From positions 21,195,445 to 21,259,444 of the forward strand of contig CM033107.1 in the NCBI GenBank assembly GCA_019321725.1: a DNA stretch of 64,000 nt, written 5' to 3'. A program made the translations under genes and the position numbers. This DNA comes from Paulownia fortunei (taxonomy: Eukaryota; Streptophyta; Magnoliopsida; Lamiales; Paulowniaceae). A model generated the notes under the pieces. That model was not told the origin of the DNA. It saw only the letters and a program-made list of their open reading frames with translations, and made no database searches. This document shows, one piece after another, positions 59,428 through 64,000 of the stretch (positions are counted from its first letter, which is position 1; each line of letters begins with the position of its first letter).

Positions 59428-61204
59428 TGTTACAAGTTTTAAAGTTGTAAATTTAAGTGAAGGTTGTGTCAAATAATAAATTTCTCGTGAGTTTGATATC
59501 GATCCACAGAAAAGTTGTTTGAAATTTTCGAGTTTATTTTTTTTTAAATATGGGTTGAATGTGGTTTATATTATAAAGAAAAATTTATACTATAACTAAG
59601 AAATCAAAATGATAAAAGTATTGAAAATTAGGGATCCCCTTTTAAGTTTTAGGTAGATGAATAATTATTTATTCTTTTTATCTCTTTTAAATATTATTAT
59701 TGGAATCCATACATAATGAATGATTCAATGGGAAAATGTTATCAAATAACTCATGCATTAAAATAATCATGATATTGTCTTACTATTTGTAAATTATCTA
59801 TTAACACCAATATTTATTTATCAAATCAAGTATTTATACACACAATTGTCTACAATAAATCAAGGTTTCACGTTAGCAGTTGGTGTAATAGAGCCGTACA
59901 TCAAGCTAAATGAACCCAAGTATTTATTGTGTCATTTGATGATACAAAAATCAAGAATCCTCACTAAACAAGAAGGATTTTAACGTCAATATTTATTTAT
60001 GGGATTAATTATTTATACATGTATTTGTCCACAACAAATAAAGGTTTCACATTTGCAGTTAGTGTAGTAGAACCGTGCATCAAGTTAAATGAACACAAGT
60101 ATTTGTTGTGTCATTGATGAAGTATAAATCAAGAATCACCACAAAACAAAGAGGGTTTCAATCAAAAATTAAAACAATAATACAAAACATCTTAACAATA
60201 TATACATTTATAATTGTTCTTCTTCCACCATCAAAAGATTCACCATTTCTTCTCAACTAAATGAAATTTAAAAAAATATAATGAAAATAAGAAAAAAGAT
60301 TAAAAATAAAAGAGAAACTAGAGAATACATTTATATTACTATTAAAAAACTTAGTATAAAGAAAGACAATAATAAGACTTTATTTCCCCCTCTAAAGATT
60401 TTTGTTTGTCTTCAAACACATCCAAAAGTCTCTATTTATAGTAAAAGAGTTCCAAATTGGCATCTCCAAATTCATTCCAAATACAATACAAATTTATTTC
60501 CCATATTCTCTAAATTCACAGGTCATTTTTCATATCCGATTTTTTTCACATATTTTTCTCCATAAAATCAGTTGAATTTGGAAAAGTGATCAACATGAAA
60601 ATTGTATATTTGTCTGTTAATTTATTTTCCAACTTAAATTACCTAATTCCAACCATTAAAAAGAAATTTATACTTGATTTAAGGAGACGTGTCAGTATAA
60701 ATAGATCTATTCCAATAGACACACTTTAATGAATTTTTTGCTTTAATTAAAGTTGAATTGGGCTGGATTTTCAACAGCAAAGTTGTAGTTCTATCTATTA
60801 ATTTTCAAATGAAGCAAGATTCAGGTGCATAATACTTTTATACATAAAGTTATGCCCAAAATTCGCAAATTGCATAAGTTTGAAAACATGTTTATTTTTA
60901 ATTTAATACAAATCCAACAATCACTTGCAAAGTTCAAATAATTTCTTACATATATTTTGATGTACATATAATGGACTTAAGCAAAAATGACTCTTTTTTT
61001 CTAATTGCGATACTTCTTTGATTCAATGAAATATTATCTCCCAACTTGCTCATGAAATATGTTGTTTTCTTTGGTTTCATTTTGGCTCTTTTTAATCTCT
61101 TTTTGTTCATTAATAATATTAATAAAACTATAATATTAATAATAATAAAGTAAAGAAAATATAAATAATTTGATACAAAAATATGTCAAAATATGTACTT
61201 ATCA
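59428..61204 (-). mobile_element. solo LTR, 1777 bp
   Basis: Read on the minus strand it starts TGATAAGTACATATTTTGAC and ends ...CTTGTAACA, i.e. TG...CA termini. It is flanked by CTCAT (59423-59427) and CTCAC (61205-61209), a target duplication matching 4 of 5. A TATA box (TATAAATA, 60440-60433 minus) could be the LTR promoter. Its end region ('ctgtggatcgatatcaaactc') resembles the 3' ends of large plant Ty3/gypsy (Tat/Athila-type) LTRs as I remember them. There is no internal coding region, so it is a solo LTR. An internal tandem pair of about 180-bp units is at 59810-60165. Confidence 0.75.
59810..60165. repeat. tandem pair of about 180-bp units inside the solo LTR
   Basis: Both units contain 'caatatttattta', 'aggtttcac(g/a)tt(a/t)gcagtt', 'gtgcatcaag' or 'gtacatcaag' and 'aagtattt(a/g)ttgtgtcat'. 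The same pair, reverse-complemented, occurs at about 26590-26960. Confidence 0.8.
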
Positions 61205-62502
61205 CTCACTATGAGACACGGTCGAGGCATTTTGCCAACTGATTATTTGGACACCGGAATCCATCTTTTGTGCCGCAGAAATAAAATAACAACATATATT
61301 TACAGGGAATTATATAACTAATAACATATATGTACTGTTTTTTCAGTACAGATAACAGATGAAGAACATGAACACAGGATATACCACTTTTTTTCTGTAT
61401 GAAGCAGTACAATATCTTACTGAAAATGGACAATAATAGCAATGTCTATCAGTTATCAGACCAGGTGCAACCAGCAAGACCTGGTTACTACCCAACAATC
61501 AATTACTCTGGAAATTTGAAGAGCTGAGCTATCAAAATGATAGTTAACCACAAACAGACACATCGAACACAGACAATGGCTACAACAGATATATTGAGAG
61601 AGGTAGAAAAAGGTCATCTAGTTTCCTACTATAACCTCCAAATCCAAGCAGGTCCCTGTAGAGAGAGAGAGAGAGAGACAGAATTTGTGGAGTGGCTGTG
61701 GAATACACTGAACAGTATAACATCAAGATCTGCCAGGATTCTAGTTTCCAAACATCAGAAAAAGTATGTAACTTGGATGATTTAGTATCGCAATTGAGGA
61801 TTTCGATGGGCCCTAAATCGCTTTACAAAAATGAAAGGAAATGGTAATGTGTTACACGGTGCATATTACACCAACAAACATAAGCATGCACCAGAGTTCT
61901 CAGCTAGGGAACTATTAAGCCATCCATCAGCCCCATCCCTGCACCGTTTTACCCTCTACAAAAAAGCGAAAAGAAAAGAAAAGAAAATCCATTTTCACTT
62001 TACACATTTCAAGAAACAAAAAATAAGAATGACAAAGGTTCAGTTAGACAGATAAATGTGGCGTCCCCCCATGAATCACCATTGATGATTTTTCTTAATA
62101 ATTAATATTCCTAGATATACAGAGTAAACTCTTTAAACATACAAAATGCAGCTGAACAACTGACATCAGCAACAGATGATTTAAGAAAAATCAGATACAA
62201 CCCTCGCTCTTTGGAATCACAAAATTTTCATGATCTACATGACCTGAAATGGGTATGCGTTGGGGATTTTTACTTGCAAGGTCACAATTTGAAGAAGTTA
62301 ACATCTGACATTAATGAAGACTGCAAGCAAATAGGTAGCAAGACTGCTCGAGAACTCCCACATCAATTTTGTTTGTCGATGTGTATCGATGTACAGCAAT
62401 AGATTAGAAGGCAACAGCAGATCTTGTACAGTACTGTAAGCAGCTTTCACAACTTAGAGAACAACACCATTGGAGATCTTCTTGATCAAAATTATCAGAG
62501 TA
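61205..62502. other. intergenic / 3' region of the RecA gene
   Basis: Includes a GA microsatellite (61663-61680). The part next to 62502 is likely the 3' UTR of the RecA gene. The short frames have no recognisable family. Confidence 0.5.
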
Positions 62503-64000
62503 TTATGCCTCAACAGCAGTAACAGCTTCTTCATCAGTCGTCTCAGATGCAGCAACCTCCTCAATGGCCTCTCCATCTATAGCCCCTATAATAGATTCCT
62601 TTGCATTGTCTGGTTCGACATCTATAAGCTTCTCTCTTAGCTTCTTCGTAAGTTCATCTCTTGTACTTACATTTTCAGACAGGTATCTCTTGAGAGCATC
62701 CTTACCTTGAAAATTTTGATTGTCCATATTAAAGTACGAGCCAGACTTTGTGATGAACTTGTGTTTGCATCCCAAGTCTATGAGCTCAGCCTCCCGACAA
62801 ATCCCTTTACCAAACTCAAGCTCAAATTCTGCAGTTCTAAAAGGAGGTGCATGCTTGTTCTTTACAATCTTCACAACAACTTGGCTTCCTATAGTCTGCA
62901 TAACAAACAGATTAAAAGGAATCACTACAAGTCTACTGTACTTTATTTCCCGTAATTCAAAGATAGCATGTAGACTCCATGTGTTCCACAAAATTTAACT
63001 CCAAATAAGCACATAATTTCCAGGTTTACTAAAATCAACAAAATCAAATGAGTTTTTTTAACAAAAATAAATGTTAATATATGCATTGTTTAGACAGAAT
63101 TCAGGAAAAGAGAGAGGGTTTTCATTTAAATGATTGAAGGGTGTAAGGGGGTAAAGAACCATAGAAATGTCATTCTGATCAATTCTTCCAATTGAAATTT
63201 GACATGCAACATTCTCTGTCAAATGTGATGATTCTGGTAGTCAGGACAGTACAGTACTGAAGATGTTGATCCAATATATTCCAAATTTATACAAGTATTA
63301 TTCTTTTTCAGGAACCATGGGGAAGAATTTGCAATTTGGTCATTAATAAATTCAAAGTGCAACTTCATCAAAGAATCAATATGTCCACAAAGACTAGCAA
63401 CATATACTTAGACAAGAAATAAATTTTTAAAAAAAGATGAAAAAATATTGGATAATTTCAATAAAAAGTGAAGTCGTTTTATGTTGGCTATGTGAAATTG
63501 ACCAAAGCACCAATAGGTGTTGCATAACCAACAACCAACCAAGGTTTAACGAAGAATTACCAAATCTAGGATCCATTCAGATGCAATTCAAATATTTCTA
63601 CATCAAAAAGAAATTGGAATGAGCTTCCAAATATCCCAAGAAATATGAGCAAGATCCATACCTCTTCTCCCTTCTTGACCAGCCCTGTTCTCCTAATATT
63701 AAGGCGTACTGAAGCATAAAATTTCAGGGCATTCCCACCACAGGTAACTTCAGTGGGACCGCCAAATCCTCCAAAAGTGGATAGCTTCGCTCGCACCTAA
63801 AATTAAATGCAACTTATCAGGGAAGTAAAATAAAGAAATCGACTTTGCTTCTTTCAGGCAGACCCCAATTTTATGTCTTTAAGTTATGCATCATTCAACT
63901 AAATCCACAGCATCCACATTTTTCCCTCCAGCAGTCCAAAAAGAGAATTCTATGTACTACTGTAATTTGACAACCTCCATGCATTTTTTGATATGAGCGA
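62503..64000 (-). CDS. organellar RecA recombinase (RECA2-like), C-terminal exons, 5' part outside window
   Basis: RecA homologue that, by family knowledge, carries out strand exchange for DNA repair in plastids and/or mitochondria. Two exons are visible on the minus strand: 63796-63662 (45 codons) and 62895-62503 (130 codons plus TAA), joined in phase 0 across a GT-AG intron. The first encodes the end of the RecA core, with '[20 protein letters not shown]' and 'FYASVRL'. The second holds '[20 protein letters not shown]' and the small C-terminal domain, ending in an acidic Glu/Ala/Thr-rich tail. The reading frame enters exon 63796 after an acceptor, so Walker A/B, the transit peptide and the start lie beyond 64000. 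The remembered RECA2 sequence is the best match; RECA1/RECA3 cannot be fully excluded. Confidence 0.92.

Noticed and set aside
1..64000. CRISPR arrays, operons or a new defence or biosynthetic cluster
   Set aside because: The window is plant nuclear DNA with unrelated intron-containing genes; no regularly spaced repeats with spacers and no co-functional cluster are visible.

Overview
The window is AT-rich nuclear DNA of a flowering plant, most likely a eudicot. The evidence is GT-AG introns inside every recognisable gene, plant-type proteins (a bHLH041-like factor, a RECA2-like protein, a PRP22/DEAH5 helicase), a Ty3/gypsy chromovirus, LTR remnants, a plastid DNA insertion and a pararetrovirus-like relic. 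I cannot name the species. Five protein-coding loci are supported: four genes and one broken copy. Most of the rest is intergenic DNA built from old repeats.

Layout: 1-3.8 kb is gene-free. An alpha/beta-hydrolase gene (minus, 7 coding exons) spans 3812-12981; its introns carry local duplications and a 19-G run. A probable LTR relic (13.6-14.8 kb) and two short unidentified coding-like patches (15.8-17.6 kb) follow. The intact spliceosomal DEAH helicase gene (minus, 2 coding exons) lies at 19784-24003. It sits in a block of about 8.4 kb (17865-26222) that was duplicated in direct orientation to 27275-38604. The second copy is decayed. It lost the helicase motor through an in-frame 942-bp deletion, most of the S1 domain, and the last exon through an inversion plus deletion. 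It was also invaded by a 350-bp element and by a 5.35-kb chromovirus (28184-33535) that is itself full of stops.

38.6-47.7 kb is AT-rich repeat and relic DNA without genes. A bHLH transcription factor gene (plus, 8 coding exons, one of only 15 nt) lies at 47907-51056. 51-55.7 kb is gene-free with a polypyrimidine tract near 54.3 kb. Between 55.7 and 57.4 kb lie, close together, a fragment of plastid 16S rRNA, the C-terminal part of plastid ndhI, and a decayed pararetrovirus-like reverse transcriptase/RNase H segment. A 1.78-kb solo LTR with near-perfect target duplication is at 59428-61204; fragments of the same family occur near 26.4-27.2 kb and 39.6-40.4 kb. The window ends inside a RecA gene (minus, 62503 to beyond 64000), of which the two C-terminal exons are visible.

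The genes have unrelated housekeeping or regulatory roles (lipid/ester hydrolysis, mRNA release from the spliceosome, transcription, organelle recombination) and do not form a pathway. I found no novel defence, CRISPR or biosynthetic system. The most informative content is the layered history of the helicase duplication and the organelle/viral insertion cluster. All exon boundaries were derived by eye from reading-frame continuity, GT-AG signals and remembered family sequences; no transcript data were available.
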